From positions 1-64,000 of the forward strand of contig JALMQS010000327.1 in the NCBI GenBank assembly GCA_024734495.1: a stretch of 64,000 nucleotides of DNA, read 5' to 3'. The notes under the pieces were generated by a model that ran no database searches, was not told where the DNA came from, and saw nothing but the letters and a program-made list of their open reading frames with translations. The position numbers and the translations under genes were made by a program. Of this stretch, positions 1 through 10,168 are shown piece by piece (position 1 is the stretch's first letter; every line of letters starts with the position of its first letter). This DNA comes from Forficula auricularia. Lineage: Eukaryota > Arthropoda > Insecta > Dermaptera > Forficulidae.

Positions 1-56
1 TGAATTAGCATAATTTTATTTAAAAAGAAAAAATATTGGTGGGGGATCAGCTCGTA
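1..56 (-). mobile_element. Tc1-like long terminal repeat, end fragment
   Basis: Read on the minus strand this matches the outer end of the repeats at 17711 and 34635: a TACGAGC start, then CCCACCAATATTTTTTC and AATTATGCTAATTCA. The element continues beyond the left edge of the window, so only the terminus is visible. The match is direct; the Tc1-like label rests on the transposase pieces attached to the other two copies. Confidence 0.6.
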
Positions 57-540
57 TATGGTATGACACGGTATGAAGATACTCTTGACGTTCTGAGATT
101 TTAGAGGGATGCGCAACATCCACAGCATCCATGGACCGCACTCCACTAATAATAATATATATTTATATTATATATTATTATAATTTATATGTATATAGTT
201 TACATACAATAGATGTTTACAGTTGTACTTTAACTCCACGAGTTTTTTCTCCACTTAAGCAATTATTATTCTTTGTGAATTCCATTAGCATAAATGTATC
301 TATATTGGGCAAATTATCGGTTTGTGTCTTCACAAAACCCGTCTCTGCCATTATATATATAAGAAAATATTATTTAGGAAAAGTAATTTGAAAGTTAAAC
401 TCGGCAATTTTCGCACAGTGATGGTCGGATATAGTTCAAATTTTTAACTTTGACGTATTATTTTCTCATACAAATAATATCTAAAATCAATTTTTGTTAA
501 TATTATTCGAAACAATTAATATTACTGTACTTAAATAAGC

Positions 541-1236
541 CATGACGTGTTCTGATGTGGCCATCTACTTGATTTTACCATACAACCTGGCCTCTCACTT
601 ATATTTAATTTTTAATAAAATTATTATAATCATGTGGGGAGGGGGTTAGTTTCGCATTTTTAGATTGCACTGTGTGCCCACTGATTATATAGTACAAAAT
701 TTGGTTGAGTTTGGTACAAGAGCCTATATTTTCATTTTTCGCCCCCCCCCCACCCATTTTGGGCGGTTATTTTTTGCATTTTTTAGACTTCTCAGTCGCA
801 CTCCGATTATGTATACAAAATTTGGATTGAGTTTGCTCAAAATAGCCTAGATTTTTAATTTTTAACCTCCACCCCTTTAATTTTGGGTCGATGTGCACCA
901 AAATCTAATCAGCTCTTAATCTCAATGGACTAAACTAGATGTAGAGAATTTAGTTTCGGTATTCACACTAGCTTTTGAGCTAGCTCGTCCACAAAAAATC
1001 TAACAGACATTTTGACAAAACAATTATTATCTCGAAAAATATTATTTTTTCGATGTTCACTTATTAGGGCTCTTTTTGTAGAGAGAAATGCCATGGTTTC
1101 GCTCAATTTTTCTAATCAAAATAGTTTCAGCCATTTTTGAGATATTTCGAAAAAAAGGAAAAAACACTTTTTTTTCATGCACGATTACAATACTTGACCA
1201 TACCCCTGTATGAGTAAAGTAAAACATCAATTTTTA
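541..1236 (+). mobile_element. Family B repeat (TTTACCATACA ends), full copy
   Basis: One of four copies in the window (also 2055-2465, 8722-9538 and, reversed, 33205-34120). The left end reads ACTTGATTTTACCATACA and the right end contains CCTGTATG and AAAGTAAAA, so the outer 11-13 bp form a weak terminal inverted repeat. Inside are homopolymer G/C tracts, a roughly 115-bp unit beginning near CACTGATTATGTATAC, and a conserved block with GAGCTAGCTCGTCCAC. There is no coding potential. It is probably a non-autonomous DNA element of unknown superfamily. Confidence 0.55.
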
Positions 1237-1289
1237 GAAGGTTAAATGAAAATCTGTATATACATTTATATAATTTATTTATTTAATGA

Positions 1290-1625
1290 TATATAAACGA
1301 ATTGAGATGGGACGGGATCGTATTACTCACAATGCTGATGCACGAATATATATCTATCTATCTAATTAAGATTTTGTCTGTAAATTGTTCCGAATCGCAC
1401 CAAATTTTTCAATTTCACTTTTCAAGCAAAGTTATGAAAGAAAATATTCTCAAAAATTACTGTCTCGCCAAACTCAACCAAATTTTGTATACATAATCTG
1501 TCGGCCTCTAGAGAACTAGAAATTGGGTTGAGAGTGATCGGAGGTAAAGGGGAGGAGTGAGGGTCCAGGAACGAGGATAGGATTGGTGGGGTGGGGGTCG
1601 GAATAGGGTCCATGTGCTGAACCTG
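1290..1625. repeat. Scrambled repeat debris
   Basis: Positions 1297-1321 hold a reversed piece of the Tc1-like terminus (core CGTCCCATCTCAATT on the minus strand). Positions 1465-1505 hold a reversed fragment of the family B internal unit. Positions 1510-1615 are G-rich and resemble the low-complexity stretches at 15753-15870 and 34265-34395. The short open frames here are products of this repetitive sequence, not genes. Confidence 0.4.
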
Positions 1626-2054
1626 TTTTATTTTATAAGTGAATAATTAGTAGAGATGGTGGTGTTGGTGCAAGGTGAAACATCTTTTTATAAGTGAACT
1701 TGCAAAATTTGGGGCGATTTGGAGTAATTGGTACTAAATTTACAAAAAGAGACATTTTTGCATTTAGTTCCAATAAAAAAAAAAATAATCATAATAATAA
1801 TCACAAGAAGCTTTTTTGTAAAAGCTTTGTGTTCACATAAATATAATTAAGAATATCGTATTTTTGAGAAATTATGAAAAAAATAAAAAAGTCCTAAAAT
1901 AAGCAATTAGAAAAAATAATTTTTTAAATAGCCTTTGTTATTTATTTTATATTTTTCTTATGATTATTATTCAAAATTCAAGATTTCATTTAATTACTTC
2001 ATAGGGAACCATCCTTCCTATATGTTGTGTAATGAAAATAGAAATGTTTGTTGA

Positions 2055-2465
2055 TATAAAAACTTAATATACCCCCTCCACCCCTCTTAATTTTGGGTCG
2101 ATATGCACCAAAATCTAATCAGTTCTTAATCTCTATGGGCTAAAACTACTTGTGAAATTTTGTTTCGATAATCAAACTAGTTTTTGAGCTAGCTCCTCCA
2201 CAAAAAGTTGGTAACGGACAGACAACCAGACAGACAAACAGACATTTTGACAAAACAATTATTATCTCAAAAATTATAATTTTTTCGATATTCACTTATT
2301 AGAGCTTTTTTGTAGAGCGAAATGCCTTGGTTTTGCCCAATTTTTTTAATCAAAATAGTTTCAACCGTTTTTGAGATATTTTGAAAAAAAGAAGGAAAAA
2401 AATCACTTTTTTCATGCACGATTACAATACTTGACCATACCCTGTATGGTAAAGTAAAAACTAAA
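2055..2465 (+). mobile_element. Family B repeat, 5'-truncated copy
   Basis: Carries the right-hand 400 bp of family B: the TTAATTTTGGGTCGATATGC block, GAGCTAGCTCCTCCAC, a block of nested CAGACAGACAAAC units, and the terminal CCCTGTATGGTAAAGTAAAA. The left half with its G/C tracts is missing. A palindrome (2467-2613) abuts its right end. Confidence 0.5.
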
Positions 2466-2466
2466 A

Positions 2467-2613
2467 ACACGCTTCTAAAAAGTACAAAATAATGTAATAC
2501 TTAATCAAAAAGCGCGGGGCACTTTGTCGAAATTAATTAAAAGTTTCTACGCCCCACACTTTTTGATTAAGTATTACATTATTTTGTACTTTTTAGAAGC
2601 GTGTTTTTTAGTT
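2467..2613. repeat. Hairpin-forming inverted repeat
   Basis: The left arm starts ACACGCTTCTAAAAAGTAC and the right arm ends GTACTTTTTAGAAGCGTGT. The arms are about 50 bp and nearly perfect, around a spacer of about 45 bp with CGGGGCACTTTGTCG. No open frame. It is either a MITE or a foldback fragment. Confidence 0.6.
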
Positions 2614-2624
2614 TATTTAAAATA

Positions 2625-2790
2625 TAATTTTTTTATTATTTTTACATAATTTTATTTAAATTGAGTAGGTAAACAATTATTTTTATAGAGAAATGTTTGC
2701 GGAATTTAACAGAACAAAAATCACATTGATACATAGATAGATACATAGGTGAAGCTAATATAAAGCCTGTAAAATGTTAAATTTTTGTGT
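2625..2790 (+). repeat. Dispersed repeat shared with 61303-61450
   Basis: The stretch containing TAGGTAAACAATTATTTT, GCGGAATTTAACAGAA and GGTGAAGCTAATATAAAG recurs at 61320-61440, and part of it again near 59915-59945. It has no coding potential. The rest of 2790-3420 is AT-rich sequence in which I see no gene or clear repeat. Confidence 0.4.
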
Positions 2791-3493
2791 CATAACAGAA
2801 CGTACCCCTATTTATTTTTCTTATAATATATCTAGAACAAATTCGTTATAAGTTATAAGCTAAGAAACGGAGCACTGTGAAAATGAGGTAGTTTAGTTAA
2901 GATATTTTTTTTCAGTTGATTTTATTATATAATAATACATATAGTAACTAATAAGTAATCAAATATTACTATATACGTATAATGAATCATCTGTTATTTC
3001 ATATGTGCGTTGTGATATTTATTTCATTTCAATAGTTATCTTTAAAACTTTATAGTTTTCCTTTCATTCTAATCTTAAAACAATATTATCAGATGTAGGT
3101 ATTGTTTATATATCAGAATATGATAAAGAGCATTATATACATATATCATTTATTAGTTATGTAATTTATATTATGATTTCATACAAAAATAATGATTTTC
3201 TTAGAGAAACAACATAGTTGAATCAAATGCAACATATTCTTGAATTCAATCCTAAAACTTTTCTGGTTAATAATAAGGAACCAAGCTAAGTTAGACTTAT
3301 ATTCGAATTTTTGATTTAGCAAAACATTTAATATTTTTGGGTTAGATAAAAGTTAAAGTAAAAATTGTATCAATATTACAACCTCTCAACAGATAGCGCC
3401 ATTCATATTAAACACACCCCCATATTATGTTCCGATTTTCTGCTCCAGATGATCAATACCGACCCCCGTTTCGAAACTTTCAAATATTAAAAT

Positions 3494-3765
3494 GTATATA
3501 TCGTCATTTCGTCACCCCATTGCAAGAACTAGGTAACTCCAAAAAATTCTTTTTTGAGATACCTGGCTATTTCATAGCTAAAAATACATATGAATTGTTA
3601 TTCATAACTGTAATAATAATAATCTATAGTCATATTAAGCAGTTTATTCAGATAAGCACTTTAAACATGCCTGGTATGGAATAGGTAAAACATTTTCAGC
3701 CCATTTTTCAAGAACTTGAAAAATCGAGTTACCTAGTTCTTGCAATGGGGTGACGATATATGCAC
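3494..3765. mobile_element. MITE-like inverted repeat element
   Basis: The arms are about 42 bp. The left arm carries CACCCCATTGCAAGAACTAG and GGTAACTC, and the right arm is its inverse (GAGTTACC and CTAGTTCTTGCAATGGGGTG). The interior of about 180 bp is AT-rich and non-coding. The open frame from 3427 runs through the left arm and is not a gene. Confidence 0.55.
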
Positions 3766-3990
3766 TGATAGAGCAGTGGCTAAGACGCTTGACTTCATCG
3801 AGTTCACTCGGAATCGAATATCGCCTTAGTCAGAATAATTTTCATCTTTGCAAAAATGCAAGGCATCCCACAAATCTAAGGGAAGGCAACGGAAAACCAC
3901 CCAAAATTTCTTAGGAAAATTACAATGGAGAAGATAGCCTCCATTAGTAATCGCTGACGCCCGGAATCGAGTATGGCATTTGAACAAGAT
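3764..3990 (+). mobile_element. tRNA-derived SINE
   Basis: The head resembles a tRNA gene: an A-box-like AGAGCAGTGGCTAAGACG is followed about 30 bp later by a degenerate B-box-like GGAATCGAAT. The body contains GGAAGGCAACGGAAAACCAC, a stretch I recognise as typical of animal tRNA-derived SINEs. It ends near TGAACAAGATTATTTTTATT. It starts directly at the right arm of the preceding MITE. SINEs of this type are transcribed by RNA polymerase III and copied by a partner LINE; which LINE cannot be told here. Confidence 0.55.
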
Positions 3991-4103
3991 TATTTTTATT
4001 CTTGGAATAAATTATCTAGCCATATTTAAAATGAAAAATTGGAGGCAAAATTGGTAGTTTTCAATTTTTGTTCAGTTTACCATAAGTAAAACGGGCTTCT
4101 TTT

Positions 4104-4318
4104 AGGGGCAGTTGTATGTCGGTTGGTAAACTCTTTTAAAACGTTGACAAAGGGTAAAACCTTATAATTCACCTTGTGACTAGCGGGATGGCCAATCAGA
4201 TGACAGGCACTTTCATCTGATTGCCCATCCCATCAGGCACAAGGTACAAATTATAAGGTTTTACCCATTGTCAACGTTTAAAAAGAGTTTACCAACCGAC
4301 ATACAACTGGCCCTTAGT
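4104..4318. mobile_element. MITE with GGGC ends, copy 1
   Basis: A palindromic element. The left end GGGGCAGTTGTATGTCGG and the right end (CCGACATACAACTGGCCC) are inverted copies, with arms of about 95 bp around GGGATGGCCAATCAGATGAC. The 13480-13640 element shares both the terminal TTGTATGTCG and the central GGATGGCCAATCAGATGACA, so the two are members of one family. No protein is encoded. The ends and the TTA/TAA context loosely resemble PIF/Harbinger MITEs, but the superfamily is unproven. Confidence 0.6.
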
Positions 4319-5007
4319 GTGCTTACAATGTTGGTCTGACAGGAAATTGTTGCTAATAAACTAAATAAGATACAAACTTAAAACTTACAAGTTTATACCT
4401 ATTAATTTTCCATGAAATCAAAAATAGTATTTAAATTTTAATCAAATGATTATTTGGGAAGGACAAAAATTGGAGAAAGAAAAATAACTTAGGTGTGAGA
4501 TATCCCTATAAAAATCCTTTTCGCTTTAAAAATAACGGCCACAATATAGCTTCAAAGTAGGTAAATCATTTTTTAGGTTATTTTTGTATCTGCCGGCGTT
4601 TAGACATGGCTTAACTTAAAATTATGATTATAATTTTCAAATAACCGAGTTCCAGAGAAAGAGTATGAGGAACTTGTCTGGTAGCTAAAGAAGATCTGGA
4701 ATCTACAGATGGTTTGTAAATAAAACTCGTGAGGAGCACACATCTAGTGATTTTATTAATAGACACTGGAAAATATATATTTTGAATTTTTTATAATTAA
4801 TCATTCAAATAATTATGATAAAATTTAACGCTTTTTGTGACTACAACTTGGGCAAGGTCATAGACACCATTAATTGTTGTTTGTTATATACTTATTATCA
4901 GCTATGACTCAAACATAAAGACAAATAAATTCAGATACAGATAAATTCTAGAATTAATTAACGTTACAATAGAATTTCCAATAAATAGGTAAGCAAATAG
5001 TTATATT

Positions 5008-5636
5008 AGGTGGTCCTATTTTGGGTATTTTCGAATTTTTACGTTGGCAGAGGCTCATTGGTTCTAAATAAATAATAAATTATATCCACCAAGTTTCAAG
5101 CCCCTATCTCAATTTTAACCTCAGAGCGATTAAGATTCCTCATCTAAATAATGGGGTTTTTGGCATTGAACGATCAATTTTTATTCAGGCCAAAGCAATG
5201 GTTTACAAAATTTGAAACTCTGTAGATTTTATCTTATAATAGTAGCTACACTTCAGAATTTTTACAGATTTGTAGCTATTGAAATTTTGGAGTCTATAAC
5301 TTACTTATACTAAGATATTGCAGTATTTTATCTAGCTGTAACTCCAAAATTATTATAACTAAAAATCTGAAAAAACTCTGAAGGATAGCTACTATTAGAA
5401 GGGTAAAGTTTACAAAGATTCAAATTTTTTGAAATATTACTTTGGCCGGAATAAAAAATTGATCGTTCAATGCCAAAACCTCCATGTTATTTAGATGGGA
5501 AACTTGCATCGCTCTGAGGCACAGGTTAAAATTGAGATAGGGACTTGAAACTTGGAAGATATTTTTTTTTCTTTATTTTGAACCATATGAGCCTCTGCCA
5601 GAATAAAAATTCGAAAATACCCAAAATAAGGGCCAC
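5008..5636. mobile_element. Foldback-type element with GGTGGTCC ends
   Basis: The left terminus GGTGGTCCTATTTTGGGTAT is mirrored by AATACCCAAAATAAGGGCCA at the right. The inverted arms run for about 270 bp on each side, with pairs such as GTTGGCAGAGGCTCATTGG and its inverse, and meet near 5300-5330. No open frame. The total of about 630 bp with arms filling almost the whole element is a foldback or long-TIR MITE design. The 4320-5000 stretch to its left shows no gene. Confidence 0.6.
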
Positions 5637-5648
5637 CCTAATATGTAT

Positions 5649-6898
5649 ATACCGGGTGAGTTTTTTTATCTTGAGACAGTCTTATAACTCAAAAACAATG
5701 CATTAAATGAAAAAAAGTTTCAAATAAAAGTTTATTTATATCGAGGGGGAAACTAAACTACGCTATTGTTTGTCGTACTAGAACAAGCTTTCAAGGGTAT
5801 TTCAAGGTCAACTTCTGTTTTTTAAATAGAAACCAATATATTGCTTTACGGATCCGTAATCTTCAAAAAAAACTGAACAACTTTCATAAGAACTATTTTT
5901 TTATCCGACATCAAATAAACAAAATATTAAATCAATTAGATCTCAAAAAATAATCTTAATAATTATTTTTAACAATTATTTATCTTAATTATCAAATAAT
6001 AATGATTAAATAAATAATTATTAAATCGAAAATTCACAACAATGAAAATAAGTGTTTATAATGATATTAAAACTTCGTTATACTCAGATTTAAGAGATTA
6101 TTTTCTACTTAATAGATCTTTTTAAAATTCTTGAGCCTAAAAAAGTTAATTTCTCGTGTCAATCCAGTAGATAGTTATATTGTATTTCCATAATAAAAAT
6201 GGAGCATTTTTTGTTGAAGACAGAATTGAAATGGTCTTAATTTATGGTGAATGTGGAAGAAGTGTTATGGGGCTGCCATTGAAATGACAAATGGATGCCG
6301 AGCATTTTTCTGACAGGGATACACCCTCAAGAGCTTCATTTTATCGTGTTGTAAATCTGTTAAAAAAACAGAAAGTGTAAAGGCTACGAAGAAACTACAA
6401 CAGGCCAAAATAACAAAATTGGAACTGGAATTCATCCAGAAGACTTGCGATAACACTCTGGAATATCTCAGAACAGTGTCGATAAATTATTAAAATATTA
6501 ATTATTATTAAATTATTTATTTAATAATATAAATATTTGATCATTATTTTTTGATAATTAAGTTGAATAATTGTTAAAAATAATTATTAGAATTTTTTTT
6601 GAGATCTAATTGATTTAATCATTTGTTTATTTGATGTCGGATAAAAAAATAGTTCTTATGAAAGTTGTTCAGTTTTTTTTGAAGATTAAGGATCCGTAAA
6701 GAAATATATAGGTTTCTATTTAAAAAACAGAAGTTGACCTTGAAATACCCTTGAAAGCTTGTTCTAGTTCGACAAACAATAGCGTAGTTTAGTTTCCCCT
6801 CGATATAAATAAACTTTTATTTGAAACTTTTTTTTCATATAATGCATTGTTTTTGAGTTATAAGACTGTCTCAAGATAAAAAACTCACTCCGGTGTAT
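5649..6898. mobile_element. DNA transposon remnant with about 400-bp inverted ends
   Basis: The left end TATACCGGGTGAGTTTTTTT and the right end are inverted copies. The arms extend from 5649 to about 6030 and from about 6475 to 6898, sharing landmarks such as GAGACAGTCTTATAACTC and GACATCAAATAAAC. The roughly 450-bp unique centre holds a broken transposase-like frame. This looks like an internally deleted member of a larger transposon family whose transposase has an HTH domain. Confidence 0.6.
6200..6480 (+). pseudogene. Transposase HTH-domain relic (DUF4817-like)
   Basis: No single frame is open. Read across frame changes, the plus strand gives EDRIEMVLIYGECGR, then a segment with DTPSRASFYRVVNLLKK, then a basic stretch rich in K and Q. 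The pattern of IYGE-C, then R-Y-P-D and P-S-x-x-x-F-x-R-x-x, is that of the arthropod helix-turn-helix domain Pfam calls DUF4817, found at the N-terminus of transposases. Stops and frameshifts interrupt it, and no catalytic domain follows before the right inverted arm. Identification is by pattern only. Confidence 0.45.
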
Positions 6899-6929
6899 AT
6901 ATACTTTGTATGTATATGCTTATTTGTAT

Positions 6930-7625
6930 CAAGTAGAGTAGTGTTTCTTAACCTTTTATTAGTCCCTGCCCCTCTAAAATCCAAAAGCATATTCGCGGCC
7001 CCCTTAAAATCCTAAAATATGTTCGTGACCCCCCTACATTAATTAACATCCTCGAAATTACTCGTACAAAAAAACTCTCAAATGTAACAATAATTCATAA
7101 ATAAATCCAAAGGAAAACTTAACATAACAGTTACTATATACATATAATGTATATTTTTTAACGGTGAGGGTGCACCAATTCTTTGCAATGCGAAATGCAA
7201 TTAACAACAAATGCTTTATCAGTTTGTCAGTAATAACATATTTCTTGAAAAATAGGTATATTTGTAAATGAAAATATATTTGCTATAGTATAAAAATTGT
7301 AAACCTAGACTTATAAAAATATTTACGCGGTTTTAATCAACTTGTAATTTTGTCTGTCTGTCTGTTTCGGTCAAATTTACCTATGCGCTCAACGTTTTCA
7401 TTTAGTTTAACCATGTTTAAGAATAATAAGATGTCATTTAATTCATCTGTCACTTATATAATATGTATCACTTATAAAAACTAGTAAAATATTTTTTTTA
7501 TTTGTAAAGATATAATAACTTAAAAAATTCTAATATTTTCCACGGGGCCCCCTATATACTTTCCTGAAATAGAGGACAACCTCGGTGATTTCTCTTTATT
7601 AAATATGAAATTGTTCTTTTATGAC
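6930..7625 (+). repeat. hAT-like terminus and AT-rich filler
   Basis: GTGTTTCTTAACCTTTTATT followed by C-rich stretches (GCGGCCCCCTTAAAATCC, GTGACCCCCCTAC) resembles the TTCTTAACC plus CCCC ends of hAT elements. A GGGGCCCCCTATATAC block lies near 7548. I find no matching opposite terminus, so it is a fragment. Nothing coding is visible. Confidence 0.35.
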
Positions 7626-7631
7626 TATTTT

Positions 7632-8233
7632 TAACCGACTTCAAAAAGGAGGAGGTTCTCTATTCGACTGATTTTTTTTCTGTCTATGTTACTTCATATC
7701 TCCGCCAATTGTAAACCGATTTTGAAAATTTTTTTGCATCGGGTTCAGTCTAGCTTTCGATTGGTCCCATTTTTATTTTTTATTGGTATTAGACCTTTTT
7801 TGTTAGGTTTGTTCAGGCCTAACTTCTTTGTTTATGAACCGATTTCGAGGATTCTTTTTTATTCGAAAGGGGGTATAAAGTAAAATAAATCTGACTTCAA
7901 AAAATTAAATGCAACAAACAAAATACACTAAAAGGTATAAAATAATTATTATCTTATTTAGTTACAACCAAACGACGAAATATTAACATGAAACCACTTT
8001 TGAAGTCGGTGCCAAACAAACTATACCTATAAGCGAGCGTACCCTCCAAACGTACTAAGTAAGATCCGTCGAGTGCGATTCATAAAAGGTATATGTTTGG
8101 CACCGACTTCAAAAAGTAATTTCATGTTAATATTTCGTAGTTTAGTTGTAACTAAATAAGATAATAATTATTTTATACCTTTTAGTGTATTTTATTTGTT
8201 GCATTTAATTTTTTTGAAGTCGGTTTTTATTTT
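7632..8233 (+). mobile_element. Family A foldback element, right-truncated
   Basis: Starts TTAACCGACTTCAAAAAGG and GAGGAGGTTCTC. A 250-bp arm (containing CTCCGCCAATTGTAAACCG) is followed at 7888 by a central palindrome whose two halves carry CACTAAAAGGTATAAAAT and its inverse, and GAAGTCGGTGCCAAAC and its inverse. It ends TTTTTTGAAGTCGGTTTTT. The second outer arm is absent. See 26933-28064 for the complete arrangement. Open frames in the arm (for example 7686-7883) are repeats found in every copy and show no protein similarity. Confidence 0.55.
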
Positions 8234-8388
8234 TTTCTTAAAAATTATCTTTATATGACATCGCCTTATCATCTCAATGAAATCATTAAAAAAATTATGT
8301 TTTCTGCATCATCTAATCAGTTCTTCGCATTGAAAATACATTTTGGCAAAAGAACAAACTTTTGATAAATTTACCAACTTGAGTTATA

Positions 8389-8621
8389 ATTAAATTAGGT
8401 TGGAGTTGGTGGTGTTTCACAAGGAGAAAAATTAAAAATACAAAGATTTTTTTAGTTTAACTCTATATATTTCGAGCTCTTAACTCATCGTCAGGAGAAC
8501 ATTGACTGTCAATGTACTTGACGATGAGTTAAGAGCTCAAATATATAGAGTAAACTAAAAAAATCTTTGTATTTTAATTTTCTCCTTGTGAAACACCACC
8601 AACTCCAACTAATTTAATTTT
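8389..8621. mobile_element. Penelope-like terminal inverted dimer (family 2-like)
   Basis: Two arms of about 110 bp meet near 8502. The left arm reads AGTTGGTGGTGTTTCACAAG inward, and the right arm is the inverse. Each arm holds a hammerhead core region: intact on the minus strand (8461-8497), broken in the right arm (CTGACGA has become TTGACGA and CGAAA has lost its G). The outer GTGTTTCACA resembles the outer end of the family 2 Penelope at 48090-48120 (GGGTTTCACAAATAAAAC). The architecture matches the other Penelope dimers in the window. Confidence 0.5.
8461..8497 (-). ncRNA. Hammerhead-like ribozyme, variant core
   Basis: Minus strand: helix I CUC/GAG (8495-8497 with 8461-8463), core CUGACGA (8488-8494), one unpaired U, helix II GAGUU-AAG-AGCUC (8474-8486), GAAA (8470-8473), then AU-AU-AU as a very short helix III and A as the cleavage residue (8464). 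All core positions fit the hammerhead consensus, but the helix III loop is only 2 nt, so activity is doubtful. The facing arm is clearly degenerate. Confidence 0.4.
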
Positions 8622-8721
8622 AACAATGTTTCACTATAAACCAACACCGCGTTCCCTAAATTTAACTTGAGTTATCTTAGAGTATCGGAATCCATACACA
8701 TAGAGAACAAGAAATAAGCTG

Positions 8722-9538
8722 ACGTGTTCTGATGTGGCCATCCACTTGACTTTACCATACAACCTGGCCCCTCACTTACATTAATATTTAATAAAATTAT
8801 TTATAATCATGTAGGGGAGGGGGTTAGTTTTTGCATTTTTAGACTCCTAGGGGCACACTGATTATGTATACAAAATTTGGTTGAGTTTGGTAAATGGCCA
8901 AGATTTTCATTTTTTGACCCCCCCCCCATTTTGGGCGGTTAGTTTTGCATTTTTAGACTTCTGGGAGACCCACTGATTATGTATACAAAATTTGGTTGAG
9001 TTTGCAAATGGCCAAGATTTTCATTTTTTGACCCTCCGCCCCCCACTCCCCATTTTGGGAGGTTAGATTTTGCATTTTTAGACTTCTGGGGTCCACTGAT
9101 TATGTATACAAAATTTGGTTGAGTTTGCTCAAACGACCTAGATTTTTAATTTTTAACCCCCTCGACCCCCCTTAATTTTGGGTCGATATGCACCAAAATC
9201 TAATCAGCTCTTAATCTCAATGGACCAAAACTACGTGTGAAATTTGGTTTCGATATTCACACTAGTTTTTGAGCCAGCTCGTCCACAAATTTGGTAACGC
9301 ACAGACTAACTAACTAACAGACATTTTGACAAAACAATTATTATCTCAAAAAATATAATTTTTTCGGTGTTCACTTATTAGAGCTTTTTTGTAGACCGAA
9401 ATGCCATGATTTCGCTCAATTTTTTAATCAAAATAGTTTCAGCAGTTTTTTAGATATTTTGAAAAAAAGAAGGAAAAAAACACTTTTTTCATGCACTATT
9501 ACAATACTTGACCATACCCTGTATGGTAAAGTAATAAT
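8722..9538 (+). mobile_element. Family B repeat, longest copy
   Basis: Begins near CACTTGACTTTACCATACA and ends CCTGTATGGTAAAGTAA. Between about 8850 and 9150 a roughly 115-bp unit (CACTGATTATGTATACAAAA, GGCCAAGATTTTCA, a C-tract, then a T-rich TTTTAGACTTCTGGG) is repeated in tandem about three times with small differences. The copy number differs between family members, so it expands or contracts. The right half matches 2055-2465. No coding capacity. Confidence 0.6.
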
Positions 9539-9714
9539 AGTTGTAAAAGCCTGTATCCCTGCACACTGATGGCCAACTGTCTTAAATGACAAGCTCATTT
9601 CCATAAACAAAAAAAAATACTAATAATATTTCCGATAACTTCTATGTAAATCTATTTCTAAAGATTTTCTCTCTGTCTATGGTTTGAACTCGTTTGAACT
9701 CGTTTGAACAGATC

Positions 9715-10168
9715 GTTTAGTTGTAACTAAATAAGATAATAATTATTTTTATACCTTTTAGTGTATTTTATTTGTTGCATTTAATTTTTTGAAGTCGGTT
9801 TTTATTTTTTTCTTAAAATTTTTATTTTTTTCTCTAGTGATGTTATTAATAGTGATCATATCATCAGAACTTGACCAAATTAATATGACACCATCCCTAA
9901 GACACCCCTTCGGATAAAAAAAGAACCATCGAAATCGGTTCATAAACAAAGAGGTTAGGTCTAAACAAACCTAACAAAAAAGGTCTAATACCAATGAAAA
10001 AATCGAAAAAATGGGACCAATCGGAAGCTAGACTGGACCCGATGCAAAAAAAATTTTCAAAATCGGTTGACAATTGGCGGAGATATGAGGTAACATAGCA
10101 CAAAAAAAAAAAAAAAATTCAATCGAATAGAGAACCTCCTCCTTTTTTGAAGTCGGTTAAAAAGGATC
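9715..10168 (-). mobile_element. Family A foldback element, partial
   Basis: Contains half of the central palindrome (GTTGTAACTAAATAAG through TTGCATTTAATTTTTTGAAG) and then the complete reversed outer arm, with CAAATTAATATGACACCATC and GGCGGAGATATGAGGTAAC, ending CCTCCTCCTTTTTTGAAGTC and GGTTAA. The open frames at 9758-10103 lie in the arm and are repeat sequence. Confidence 0.55.
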
